Origin: Nostoc sp. MG11 | GTDB taxonomy: Bacteria > Cyanobacteriota > Cyanobacteriia > Cyanobacteriales > Nostocaceae | Assembly: GCF_014904695.1 (NCBI RefSeq) | Contig: NZ_JACXXN010000015.1 | Coordinates: 86,205-150,204, forward strand | DNA: 64,000 nucleotides | Direction of reading: 5' to 3' | Shown: piece after piece, positions 17,076 to 25,722 of the stretch | How positions within the stretch are numbered: position 1 is the first letter of the stretch | Layout of the letters: each line of letters opens with the position of its first letter | Position numbers and translations under genes: made by a program | The notes under the pieces: model-generated | What the model was told of the DNA's origin: nothing | Database searches by the model: none | What the model saw: the letters and a program-made list of their open reading frames with translations, nothing else

Positions 17076-17486
17076 ATGATGAACTTAAGTTCCAATACAC
17101 TGATGGGTAGCTTTTCCAAAAAGGCTCGCAATTTGTTCGCACTGCTTCTTGCAGCAGGAACTTGGCAAGCTTCGATTCCTGTTGTCCTACTGCTGACATC
17201 TTCTGCATTGCTTACTGCCGAGGTTGCACATGCTGTAGAATCTATGCCCGTTACGATTATTCAAGCATTTGGCTGGGACTCCTCCCAAGGTGGATACAAA
17301 ATGTTGATTCAATCTAGAAGCGGTAACCAATATTTTGTATGGTACTACAATTTGATTGAAGCAAAGGTTGGTTCGGTGATTACGCTCACATATCAAGGAT
17401 CTGGCTCTTCACTCTATTTCTATAAATTAATCAACACTGGGAATGGAAAAGAAGCAAGTGTCCATCGATACGTAAGAGCCAATTAA
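17076..17486 (+). CDS. small secreted protein of unknown function
   Basis: 136 residues. A long N-terminal region ends in a hydrophobic core and a probable signal-peptidase site after ALLTAEVAHA (about residue 52). The mature part, about 84 residues, is aromatic and beta-rich (GGYKMLIQSRSGNQYFVWYY) and has no cysteine. AAGGAG precedes ATG 17076 (ATG 17079 is also possible). It is the first gene of a duplicated two-gene unit; the gene at the same place in the second unit (18722) is not similar in sequence. Family not recognised. Confidence 0.65.
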   Translation: MMNLSSNTLMGSFSKKARNLFALLLAAGTWQASIPVVLLLTSSALLTAEVAHAVESMPVTIIQAFGWDSSQGGYKMLIQSRSGNQYFVWYYNLIEAKVGSVITLTYQGSGSSLYFYKLINTGNGKEASVHRYVRAN

Positions 17487-17745
17487 GTTTCCACATCTAT
17501 AGACAGTTTCCAACTAAGACAAACGGTGTTCAAATTCGAGATACTTTGTAGTTAGGAGACTGCTGCAACTATTTTTTGGTGGCGACAACCCTAATCTTGC
17601 TAATCTTTCAAGCGATCGCACCTGTAAATCCTAGCATCTGAAATGCGATCGCTCTTATCTACGCAACTATGATAGGTCTAAAGTGCGTAGTAGTAGTTAG
17701 ATCCCTAAGTTACTGATAAATGTACAACTTGTCGGAGACATACCA

Positions 17746-18114
17746 ATGCGTAAAAAATTTACCGAAATAGCATTAATCGCTACTACATTCGTCGGTTCGT
17801 TAACCCTTGCATCCAGTAATGCTTATGCACAAAATCCACAAGTTCAAATATACTTGAATACCATTGAGCAAGATTTGGCATTGACTGAAAGTAATACCGA
17901 CAGCATATGTGATTTATCACGTGCTTTTGAAAAGTTGGACAATGGCATTTCTTGTATAGGAGCTAGAGGTAACGCTTGCACCATTACAATAGTATATCTT
18001 GCTGCCTTACAAGATTTAATTAATCAGCGTTTACTTTTGCGCCAAGATAACGCTTACACCAGAATACACAAGCAGATTATGGGAGTGCGTTCTAAATATG
18101 GATGTGCAGGATGA
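17746..18114 (+). CDS. small secreted four-cysteine protein, copy 1
   Basis: 122 residues with a clear signal peptide (MRKKFTEIALIATTFVGSL then ASSNAYA, cut near residue 28). The mature protein is helical with four cysteines (CDLSRAFEKLD, ISCIGARGNAC, KYGCAG) that probably form two disulfides in the periplasm or outside. It is paralogous to the gene at 19433: the signal peptide is almost identical and the mature part clearly diverged, with all four Cys kept. Upstream 130 bp and downstream 110 bp are also duplicated. Function unknown. Confidence 0.7.
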   Translation: MRKKFTEIALIATTFVGSLTLASSNAYAQNPQVQIYLNTIEQDLALTESNTDSICDLSRAFEKLDNGISCIGARGNACTITIVYLAALQDLINQRLLLRQDNAYTRIHKQIMGVRSKYGCAG

Positions 18115-18232
18115 TTAGGTAGTTTCTTCGGGAGCAGAGCAGATTTGATGGCGTTGCTGATTCCATGTATGATGTAGAATTTTACCTAATACCAAAATCC
18201 TTGTAGAGGTGTTAAATGTAACGTTTCTACAT

Positions 18233-18323
18233 TAGACCTCTTGCATAAATATTTTTTTACCTCACGCAAAGGCGCAAAGACGCAAAGAAGAGAATGAAAA
18301 GAACGACTTTTGCAAGAGGTCTA
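18233..18323. mobile_element. 91-bp MITE-like element with 13-bp perfect terminal inverted repeats
   Basis: The ends are TAGACCTCTTGCA and its exact complement TGCAAGAGGTCTA. The inside (ACGCAAAGGCGCAAAGACGC) has no coding capacity. The matching place in the second copy of the tandem duplication (near 19911) lacks it: there CTACAT runs straight into TCAAA. The element therefore inserted after the duplication. Transposase must come from elsewhere. Target duplication is at most one or two bases and cannot be fixed. Confidence 0.75.
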
Positions 18324-18721
18324 TTCAAACTCATACCTCAATTCAGCAATGCCGATTTGATAAGTTGTTCTTCTACAGATTTAGGCAGCTAGATGATCGC
18401 ACCTGCGGTATCAAAAATACGTAAACGCTCTACGGCTTGCTAGAGGCATCGCTTTTATCTAGGCAAGCATGACCGCCCTGAAGTGCATATAGGTTTTAGT
18501 TGACAACTCCAGAAGAAACAGCAAGCAATATACGGTTTTTAGCGCTTTTCAGCATTCGTCTATATTTTTCTCTACGTCAACTGCATACTTCGCCAAGTCT
18601 CATCTAGATATAGTTGATCTGTTGAATCAAGCTTGTAACCAACTTGTAATTAAATTTATCGCAGATCAACAGTTAATCAAGCTGCTACAACCGAGATTTT
18701 ACAGCCTCAAGGAGAATAAAA
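18324..18721 (+). promoter_or_regulatory. conserved leader region, copy 2, and duplication junction
   Basis: After the end of the first duplicated unit (to about 18360), the second unit starts near 18418-18420 with the same sequence as 16892 onward. It continues to about 18533, then has about 130 bp of unique sequence. The conserved pre-gene piece at 18674-18724 follows, containing CTCAAGGAGAATAAAAATG. No gene of its own is supported here. It likely holds the promoter for the 18722 gene. Confidence 0.45.
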
Positions 18722-19114
18722 ATGTCATTACGTCGTTTTTTACTAATGCTTGTAAATTTAGCAACTGCTATGACTATTCTGTGTCTCTATATCAAGCCGA
18801 GTAATGCACAGGTAGTAGTTGACTTAACTTCTACTTTTCGGAGTATGAATAAAGCGGGACGAGACTATCTAGAGATTTTGGAACAGAAAAGCCCCTTTGC
18901 TTCAGTCCAGTACTCAGTAGTGCAGGGTTATATAGGACAGATTGATTCATTTGCTTTAAGTCAGCCATATCAATACTGTCGCTCTGCACGTATGGCTTAC
19001 TCATTTGCAGAGGAACTTTCCAATGCGGCTTCTAGGATTGGTTACGGTGTAGCTCCGCCCTATTCTCCAATAAGCTTTTTAGTAGCTCAAAAATGTTCTC
19101 AGATTGGGCAGTGA
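18722..19114 (+). CDS. small secreted protein, different cargo in the second duplicated unit
   Basis: 130 residues with a signal peptide (MSLRRFLLMLVNLATAMTI, cut after KPSNA near residue 29). The mature domain is helical, with Cys in YQYCRSARMAYSF and QKCSQIGQ that could pair. AAGGAG lies 8 nt upstream of the ATG. It stands at the position of the 17076 gene and shares its upstream region, but the protein is unrelated to it, so cargo was exchanged or replaced. Family not recognised. Confidence 0.65.
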   Translation: MSLRRFLLMLVNLATAMTILCLYIKPSNAQVVVDLTSTFRSMNKAGRDYLEILEQKSPFASVQYSVVQGYIGQIDSFALSQPYQYCRSARMAYSFAEELSNAASRIGYGVAPPYSPISFLVAQKCSQIGQ

Positions 19115-19432
19115 TGCGAACATAGGTTGCAGATTAAGAAAATGGAGATACGCTACTTGCAGATAGCTATTTGCGTAATAGCAATGAGACATTTTGAGAT
19201 ACTAAATTATGTTGAGAAATTCTGCAAGAAACCTACGCTGATTTTACTTGCTATTAGCTGCCAAAACGATAATTCATTTATGTATCCAAAAGCGATCATA
19301 TCTGTAAATCCTAGCATCTGAAATGCTTGCCAGAGGCATCACTCTTATCTACGCAACTATGATAGGTCTGAAATGCGTAGTAGCTAGACCCCTAAGTTAC
19401 TGATAAATGTACAACTTTTCAAAGACATACCA

Positions 19433-19801
19433 ATGCGTAAAAAATTCACCAAAATTGCATTAATCATTACTACATTCGTCGGTTCGTTAACCCTTGCATC
19501 CAGTAATGCTTATGCACTAGATCCACGAGTTCAAGAATACTTGTATACCATTCAGCTAAATTTAGCACTAGCTGGAAGTAATAAGATTGCCATGTGTGAT
19601 TTATTGCCTAGTTTTGAAAAGTTGGACAATGAGATTTCTTGCAATGGAGCTAAAAGTAACGCTTGCACTACTGCAACAGTATATTTTGCTGCTTTACAAG
19701 ATCTAATCAATCAGGGTTCACTTTCGCCCCAAGATAGTGAGTACATCAAAATACGTGATAAGATTATGCAAATGCGTTCTGATGCTGGATGTACAGGATG
19801 A
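19433..19801 (+). CDS. small secreted four-cysteine protein, copy 2
   Basis: 122 residues, paralogue of the 17746 gene. The signal peptide (MRKKFTKIALIITTFVGSL, ASSNAYA) is nearly identical. The mature region keeps CDLLPSFEKLD, ISCNGAKSNAC, FAALQDLINQG and the terminal GC pair, with many substitutions between. The upstream 19290-19432 and downstream 19802-19925 flanks match those of copy 1. The higher divergence in the mature region than in the flanks by eye is compatible with diversifying selection, though I cannot compute it. Confidence 0.7.
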   Translation: MRKKFTKIALIITTFVGSLTLASSNAYALDPRVQEYLYTIQLNLALAGSNKIAMCDLLPSFEKLDNEISCNGAKSNACTTATVYFAALQDLINQGSLSPQDSEYIKIRDKIMQMRSDAGCTG

Positions 19802-20178
19802 CTAAGTAGTTTATTCTCAGCAGAGCAGATTTGATTACGTTGCTGATTCCATGTATGATGCAGGATTTTACCTAATACCAAAATCCTTATAGAGGCGTTA
19901 TATTTAATGTCTCTACATTCAAATTAATACCTCAATTCAGCAATACTGCACAATTGTTTAAGACTCAACCAATTATTGGTAATCAAGCAACCAAATAAAT
20001 TAAGAGATTTACTTTTGAATCGCTATTTGTATTACAGAAATATTAAGACTATTTTACAAATAAAAGTAATTCCTGTAACAATCTCAATAACTACTCAACG
20101 TTATAAATTTGGGGTTCGTAATTTTTCCATTCACTTATAACAACACCGATTACATCCGGATTTTGCAGGAGTTAAGCT
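19802..20178. other. gene-free gap: duplicated 3' flank plus promoter region of the CHAT gene
   Basis: From 19802 to about 19955 the sequence repeats the region following copy 1 (18115-18231 and 18324-18345), including TGATTCCATGTATGATG and a degenerate GTAGAGG...CTCTAC hairpin. The remaining 220 bp are AT-rich with no gene I can support, and probably contain the promoter of the CHAT-domain gene that starts at 20179. Confidence 0.45.
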
Positions 20179-22887
20179 GTGTCAAATCGCGATCGCCAAT
20201 TGAACAAGCGCCGATTTCTCGGATTTCTCTTCTTGTGCAGCTTGATATTTTTTACCTGGTTGAACCATGCACCTTTGATGGCAAATATCGTAACATCACA
20301 AAATACTGATATTAGCCAACAAGTGGAACAAGGTGTTAAAAGTTATGAAGCAGGAGATATCTGGGGTGCTATAGAGACTTGGCAGAAAGCTTTAGATGCT
20401 TATAAAAAAGCTAACAATGCCAAGAATGCAGCAGTTGTCAGTGAAAATCTTGCTAGAGCATATCAGCAATTGGGTGATACAAAAGAGGCGATCGCATTCT
20501 TTAATGAAGCCATAACCTACTATAGTGAGGCAAAGGATTTGCGTCAGGTAGGACGAATGCTGACGGATCTAGCGCAGACATACAACAACCAAGGACAAGC
20601 CAGAAAAGCAATTTCCTTATTGTGCAGTAATAAATTTGATATTAAGTCAGATACAAAACAACCCTGTGAAAGCAATAGTGCATTACAAATTGCTTTGACA
20701 AATAAAGATAGTCGTACAGAAGTTGCAGCATTAGGTATTTTGGGTGAAGCACTGCGTTTAGTGGGTAATTATGATTTAGCAATTCAATATTTAGAAGATG
20801 CAGCAAAAGTTAAAGATTCAGGATACGCAATTCTCATTAATAACAGTTTAGGAAATGTCCATGTAAATCTAGGACAACTTTGGTATATTCGGGCAAAGTC
20901 CGCAGAACAAACTAATGGTAACAAAGCAGAAGAATTTCAACAAAATGCTATAGTAAATTTTACTCAAGCAATCAAATATTTTAAGATTAGTCTGGAATTG
21001 GCACGCAAACAAAATAATTCTCTTAGTCAACTGCAAGCTTTACTCAACACAATTCAAGTTAGTTATAAAAGCCATGATTTAAATATTATACCCAATGCAG
21101 CAATAAATAGTAAAATTCAAGAAGCTATAAGTTTAATCGATCGAGTTCCCGATTCTTCCACAAAAGCCTACGGAGCAATTGATTTAGCTATGTTACCAAG
21201 TGATTTCAAAATTACTTCTCCCATCACCCAATGCTCGAAAACAGGTGAATTAGGTAAACTATCAAATACAGAAGCTATTGATATTTTAAATAAAGCAATT
21301 ATTGTCAGTAAAAAAATTCAAAATTCTCGTGTTGAATCATATACTTACGGTGCATTAGGACATTTCTGGGAATGTCGAGGTGATGAATTACAAGCACTCA
21401 AGTATACTCAGCAAGCACTGATAGCAGCAGACCAAAAATTAGCAGCAAAAGATGGCTTGTATTTGTGGGAATGGCAAGCAGGAAGAATATTGAAAAAACA
21501 GAATCAAGAAAAAGAATCACTAGAAGCATACCAAAGAGCATTTAAAATTTTAGAAACAATTCGCAGTGACATTGTTACAAGTACACGCGATGTTCAATTT
21601 GACTTTCGTGATGTTGTTCAACCTTTGTACCGCGAACTAGCAGAATTTCAGCTTCAGCAAATATTGCAAGCATCGGTAAAGTCAGATAGCTCAAAATCTG
21701 GCGTATCGGATGCTTTAGAAACAATTGATTCTCTAAAGTTGGCAGAATTACAAAACTATTTTGGTGGTGATTGTATTGTTAATGTACTCAATCCGAAGAG
21801 AGTAGATGAAATAGTAGATAATAACACCGCAGTTTTGAGTTCAATTATTTTTGATGATAAGATAGCACTGTTGCTCACCTTACCGCCAAAGGTAAATCAA
21901 TCAGGAGAAACGCTGATTTATTGGGTGCAAGCAGATAATAAAATCCTCCAAAAATCAGAATTACAAAAGCAGATTAAAGCATTTCAAAAGTCGCTAATCT
22001 TGGGTCAAGGTCGTCCTGATGGCTATGATCGCACTTTAGCAATTCAACTCTACGATTTAATAATTCGTCCTTTTGTAAAAGATTTAAAAGCAGCAAAAAT
22101 CAAAACATTAGTCTTTGTTCAAGATGGCTTTCTCCGTAGCATTCCAATGGCTGCACTTTACGATGCTAAAACACAAGAATATTTAATACAACAATACGCA
22201 GTTGGAACGACTCCTAGTATCCGCTTGACTGCACCAAAATCGAGCGATCGCCACCTAGAAAAAGCTCTAATCTTGGGTTTAACGAAAGCAGCAATTATAG
22301 ATAAGCAAGAGTTTGGAGCATTAGATTATGCTGATAAAGAAATCGAAGCTGTTAAACAAGTTTTTCCCAATAGCAGATTTTTTATTGATACAAAATTTGC
22401 TTCAGAAACTTTGAGAACAGAACTAGGTAACAAAAACATTTTCCCTATTGTTCATATAGTCAGTCACGCGCAATTTGGCACAATTCCTGAAGATACATTT
22501 ATTGTCACTGGAAATAACAGCAAACTTACAATTAACGAACTCGAAGCTGCTTTAAGTAACGTTCGTGGTCAAGAAAATGCATTAGAGTTGTTAGTACTCA
22601 CAGCCTGTCAAACAGCACTTGGAGACGATCGCGCTACATTGGGTTTAGCTGGAGTTGCATTACAAGTTGGTGTTAAAAGTGCAGTAGCTTCATTATGGTC
22701 AGTCCAAGATAAATCAACAGCGCTTTTAGTCGAGGAATTTTATCGTAATTTGAAAAAGCCAGGGATGACGAAAGTTGAAGCTTTACGTCAAGCACAAATT
22801 AAGATGATAAAGTTAACTGGAGAGCAATCGGAGTTTGCAAGTCCGGCTTTTTGGTCGCCGTTTATTTTGATTGGTAATTGGGTTTAA
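20179..22887 (+). CDS. secreted or membrane-anchored TPR-CHAT domain protein (caspase-like peptidase fold)
   Basis: 902 residues. GTG start with AGGAG at 20167-20171. An N-terminal hydrophobic segment (about 13-32, FLGFLFLCSLIFFTWL) is a signal or anchor. Tetratricopeptide repeats follow (about 45-460, for example GDIWGAIETWQKALDAYKKA and GDTKEAIAFFNEAI), then a C-terminal CHAT domain (about 590-902). The catalytic pair is present: His763 in IVSHAQFG and Cys810 in LTACQTALG, with ASLWSVQD and the terminal ASPAFWSPFILIGNW. CHAT proteins are caspase-related proteases. The location suggests it acts outside the cytoplasm, perhaps on neighbouring exoproteins (inference). Convergent to DUF928. Confidence 0.9.
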   Translation: MSNRDRQLNKRRFLGFLFLCSLIFFTWLNHAPLMANIVTSQNTDISQQVEQGVKSYEAGDIWGAIETWQKALDAYKKANNAKNAAVVSENLARAYQQLGDTKEAIAFFNEAITYYSEAKDLRQVGRMLTDLAQTYNNQGQARKAISLLCSNKFDIKSDTKQPCESNSALQIALTNKDSRTEVAALGILGEALRLVGNYDLAIQYLEDAAKVKDSGYAILINNSLGNVHVNLGQLWYIRAKSAEQTNGNKAEEFQQNAIVNFTQAIKYFKISLELARKQNNSLSQLQALLNTIQVSYKSHDLNIIPNAAINSKIQEAISLIDRVPDSSTKAYGAIDLAMLPSDFKITSPITQCSKTGELGKLSNTEAIDILNKAIIVSKKIQNSRVESYTYGALGHFWECRGDELQALKYTQQALIAADQKLAAKDGLYLWEWQAGRILKKQNQEKESLEAYQRAFKILETIRSDIVTSTRDVQFDFRDVVQPLYRELAEFQLQQILQASVKSDSSKSGVSDALETIDSLKLAELQNYFGGDCIVNVLNPKRVDEIVDNNTAVLSSIIFDDKIALLLTLPPKVNQSGETLIYWVQADNKILQKSELQKQIKAFQKSLILGQGRPDGYDRTLAIQLYDLIIRPFVKDLKAAKIKTLVFVQDGFLRSIPMAALYDAKTQEYLIQQYAVGTTPSIRLTAPKSSDRHLEKALILGLTKAAIIDKQEFGALDYADKEIEAVKQVFPNSRFFIDTKFASETLRTELGNKNIFPIVHIVSHAQFGTIPEDTFIVTGNNSKLTINELEAALSNVRGQENALELLVLTACQTALGDDRATLGLAGVALQVGVKSAVASLWSVQDKSTALLVEEFYRNLKKPGMTKVEALRQAQIKMIKLTGEQSEFASPAFWSPFILIGNWV

Positions 22888-22890
22888 TTA

Positions 22891-22922
22891 TGTAGAGACG
22901 TTGCAATGCAACGTCTCTCTAC
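22891..22922. terminator. hairpin repeat between convergent CHAT and DUF928 genes
   Basis: AGAGACGTTGCA (22894-22905) pairs perfectly with TGCAACGTCTCT (22907-22918). It is a member of a dispersed hairpin family also seen at 30039 and 63610. Its place between two convergent genes suits a terminator, though it lacks a long T run. Confidence 0.5.
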
Positions 22923-22939
22923 AAATAATGTGATTGCTA

Positions 22940-23701
22940 TCAATTCTTTTGATGATAAATCAATTGCAAATTCTTGATACGACTATTAATTTTTTCGCTA
23001 TCATTGGGTTTATTTCCTGTATTTTCATGCTCAATTAGTTCCTGAATTAAATTAGAACCTAATTCTCCTAATTTGCCTTGACTGGAATATTTAAGTGCTT
23101 CCGCAAACGCATCATACCAAAGTCCCTGCTCTGCCAGATGGGTAACTTTTTTAGTTGAATTATTAGCAGGTTTAATGCTTTCTTTGAGTGCTAAAGGTAT
23201 GTTCATAACTTCAAACTCTGCACGTTCATAAGCTAAACCATTGGGACAAAGCATCGAAATTTGCCAGAAATACGCTTTTCCCATCGTAAGTTCCGGTTGC
23301 GTGGAAGGAACTACAAATTTATTCACTCCTGGTGATGAATTTAATTCTTCCATTTTCACTACTACCTGCGGATTTTGATTTGGTTTCACCTCAAACAACA
23401 TGAAATCAACGGTACGTGCTGTTGACATAAACCATGCAAATGTAGGACGCTTGGATGCAGTTTCACCCACATAAGTCTGCGGTGCTAGTAAAGTCAGAGG
23501 AATTCCGACATCACCAGGACATCCTCGTGAACCACCACCAAGGGAGTATTCTTTAGGAGGTTTGCGAGTGCGAGGTTTAAATTTGGCGATCGCTTCTGGT
23601 ATAACAAACAGAAACAAGCTCAAAGTAAAAATACTTACCAGTCTGCGTTGGTTAGTTTTTGCAGACAACGATTGAAACAACGAAAAATTACGAAGTTTCA
23701 T
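22940..23701 (-). CDS. DUF928 domain protein, secreted
   Basis: 253 residues. A signal peptide (hydrophobic core FTLSLFLFVIPEAIA, cut near residue 39) is followed by the DUF928 core: GGGSRGCPG, LTLLAPQTYVGETASKRPTFAWF, FELK-like DFMLFEVKPN, and AYFWQISMLCPNGLAYE. The C-terminal part is helical (LAEQGLWYDAFAEALKYS). The family is almost confined to cyanobacteria, commonly beside CHASE2 and CHAT proteins. It is probably periplasmic. The gene lies 47 bp downstream of the CHASE2 kinase on the same strand, so the two are likely cotranscribed. Confidence 0.85.
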   Translation of the reverse strand: MKLRNFSLFQSLSAKTNQRRLVSIFTLSLFLFVIPEAIAKFKPRTRKPPKEYSLGGGSRGCPGDVGIPLTLLAPQTYVGETASKRPTFAWFMSTARTVDFMLFEVKPNQNPQVVVKMEELNSSPGVNKFVVPSTQPELTMGKAYFWQISMLCPNGLAYERAEFEVMNIPLALKESIKPANNSTKKVTHLAEQGLWYDAFAEALKYSSQGKLGELGSNLIQELIEHENTGNKPNDSEKINSRIKNLQLIYHQKN

Positions 23702-23747
23702 AGGTATTTCTTAGTTTTTTGTTTACTAATATTGGTTAATTATCGAG

Positions 23748-25709
23748 CTAAGGAACATGAAAACTTTTTAAAAGCCGAGATTTAAAATCAGGTTTTTGAA
23801 AATTTATTTGCTGGAAGTTTGTATTTAATTTCCAGATCAATTCACACACTGTACCTCGTGGTTTCACAGTCTCGCGTTTAAACCTGCCATTCAATTTTCT
23901 GGCAAGGTTTTGAGACTGTTTTGTACCCTTGTTTTCGCTGAGTGCAGTTAACCCAGAGCCATCATCTTTGATACAAAGCGAGTATTCACCGTCTACGCAA
24001 GTCCCAGATGCTTCTATACATTTTACTCCTCGTGCATGTTTACCCACATTACACAAACTTTCTTCTAAAAATAAGCATAGTTCCCTCTTGAGTTCCATAC
24101 TTAAGTATTTATCATTAATTGGCTCAAATGTGCGTGTTTTTATTTTAAGAGTTTTTAAATATTCTAGATCGTTGCGTTCGAGAGTGCTGGAATATACTTC
24201 GTAAAATAAATCGTGTATCTGACGATTTAAATCTATTTTTAATCCACTTCCTAGCCTTAAACTGTCATGATTTGTCAGTGCTTCTACCCTTAAATACTCG
24301 CCAATTTCACGAATCTCAGAATTGAGCTTTTCAAACTGGTAAATTAATTGTTCGTTGGGTAAATTCTGCTTTCTTAATTGTTGTAATCCGTTGGCAAGGG
24401 TTTGCAATGGCCCATTGTGAATCAGATTAAATGTATATTCAATTGTGCGCTTTTGTTGGTCATTTTTTTCACGCAACAGTTTATCATGCTGAAAAAATGC
24501 GAATGCACTTAATCCCACGCCATTCATTGCCAAAATTAGCAAGTTAGGAACTACGGGAACCCAAACTCCCCACAATAGCAAACTGATATAACCACTACCA
24601 GCAACGCCTAAACCCACTACTGTCACACCCAACAGATTTTTTGTAATAGATTGGGTAAAGCGTCCAATTGCGATCGGAATAATTCCCAAAATTATTATCC
24701 ATATATATTCCCAAAGTTCTGACCAAGACTTCAACATCGGGCGATTGTTTAAAACAGCATTAACAATTTGGCTAGTTGCGTGTGCGTGGTACTCAACTCC
24801 ATATATTTGACCAGTTATTTTCCTTCCAGGAATTGCTAATGTATACAAATTATCTCCGACACTGGGAGATAAATTACCAACAATAATAATCTTGTCACGT
24901 AACCAATTAGGGTCAATCTTACCTTCTTGAGTCTGACCTGTTTTAATATCATTAAGTGAGAAGACGCGAAATGGCTGATTTCTGTGCCGAAAATTGATTA
25001 ATATTTGTAGCTCACCTGTAATTTCTTTATCAACATATCCACCAAAGTTTGGTATTACACGGGGTAATTCAGTATTACCAAACCTTATTGTATCTTGGTC
25101 TTTTTCACCATCCTCATCATTAATTCCTTTTGATGTTAGATAAAATTGAGCAAGTTTAAATCCTAGAGAAAAACGGTCTTCTTGAAAATTGTTGGAATTT
25201 GGCGTCCATAAAATGTAGCGTCTATTTTTCCCATCATTATCGCTGTGGATATCTACTATTCCAGTCCTTTCTTGAGTCATAAAATTAGGTGCTGGAATTT
25301 TAGGTTTCTGATTTTTTTCAATACCAAATATATTGGGATTATCTTGAAAAGTTTTCACGAGTTGATTATGACCTGGTTCAACAGGAACATTTTTGAAAAG
25401 GTCGAGTCCGATCGCACGAGGTTTGTAAGTTTCTAGCTTGTTTAGTAAATCTGCAATTTTACCATCGGGTATAGGATATCCTCCGGCTTTAGCAATATCA
25501 TATTCATCGATACCAACAATTACTACATGTTCATCAACAGGTTCGGGCGGACGTAGACGTAAAAATGTATCTAATAACATCCATTCTAGAACTTGTAGCG
25601 AACCAGATACACGAGCGAGGATAACCAGTATCAACACGATAATTCCTGGTAGTGCTGCATAGCGCCATATCTTTAATTCTGTAGTAACTTTATCCCACTC
25701 TCTACGCAT
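23748..25709 (-). CDS. CHASE2-domain histidine kinase-like membrane protein
   Basis: 653 residues. First a membrane helix (about 15-33), then an extracytoplasmic CHASE2 sensor domain (about 40-325, with VVIVGIDEYDIAKAGGYPIPDG and RDKIIIVGNLS), three membrane helices (about 335-405), a short coiled coil, and a dimerisation/phosphoacceptor-like helix with LIHNGPLQTLANGL. The ATPase domain follows, with N box EESLCNVGKHA and G box KDDGSGL, and ends GTVCELIW. This resembles the NarX/DesK-type kinases that pair with LuxR-type regulators. The cognate regulator is the upstream gene at 25723, 13 bp away. The signal sensed is unknown. Confidence 0.88.
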   Translation of the reverse strand: MRREWDKVTTELKIWRYAALPGIIVLILVILARVSGSLQVLEWMLLDTFLRLRPPEPVDEHVVIVGIDEYDIAKAGGYPIPDGKIADLLNKLETYKPRAIGLDLFKNVPVEPGHNQLVKTFQDNPNIFGIEKNQKPKIPAPNFMTQERTGIVDIHSDNDGKNRRYILWTPNSNNFQEDRFSLGFKLAQFYLTSKGINDEDGEKDQDTIRFGNTELPRVIPNFGGYVDKEITGELQILINFRHRNQPFRVFSLNDIKTGQTQEGKIDPNWLRDKIIIVGNLSPSVGDNLYTLAIPGRKITGQIYGVEYHAHATSQIVNAVLNNRPMLKSWSELWEYIWIIILGIIPIAIGRFTQSITKNLLGVTVVGLGVAGSGYISLLLWGVWVPVVPNLLILAMNGVGLSAFAFFQHDKLLREKNDQQKRTIEYTFNLIHNGPLQTLANGLQQLRKQNLPNEQLIYQFEKLNSEIREIGEYLRVEALTNHDSLRLGSGLKIDLNRQIHDLFYEVYSSTLERNDLEYLKTLKIKTRTFEPINDKYLSMELKRELCLFLEESLCNVGKHARGVKCIEASGTCVDGEYSLCIKDDGSGLTALSENKGTKQSQNLARKLNGRFKRETVKPRGTVCELIWKLNTNFQQINFQKPDFKSRLLKSFHVP

Positions 25710-25722
25710 TTACTCCCATCTC

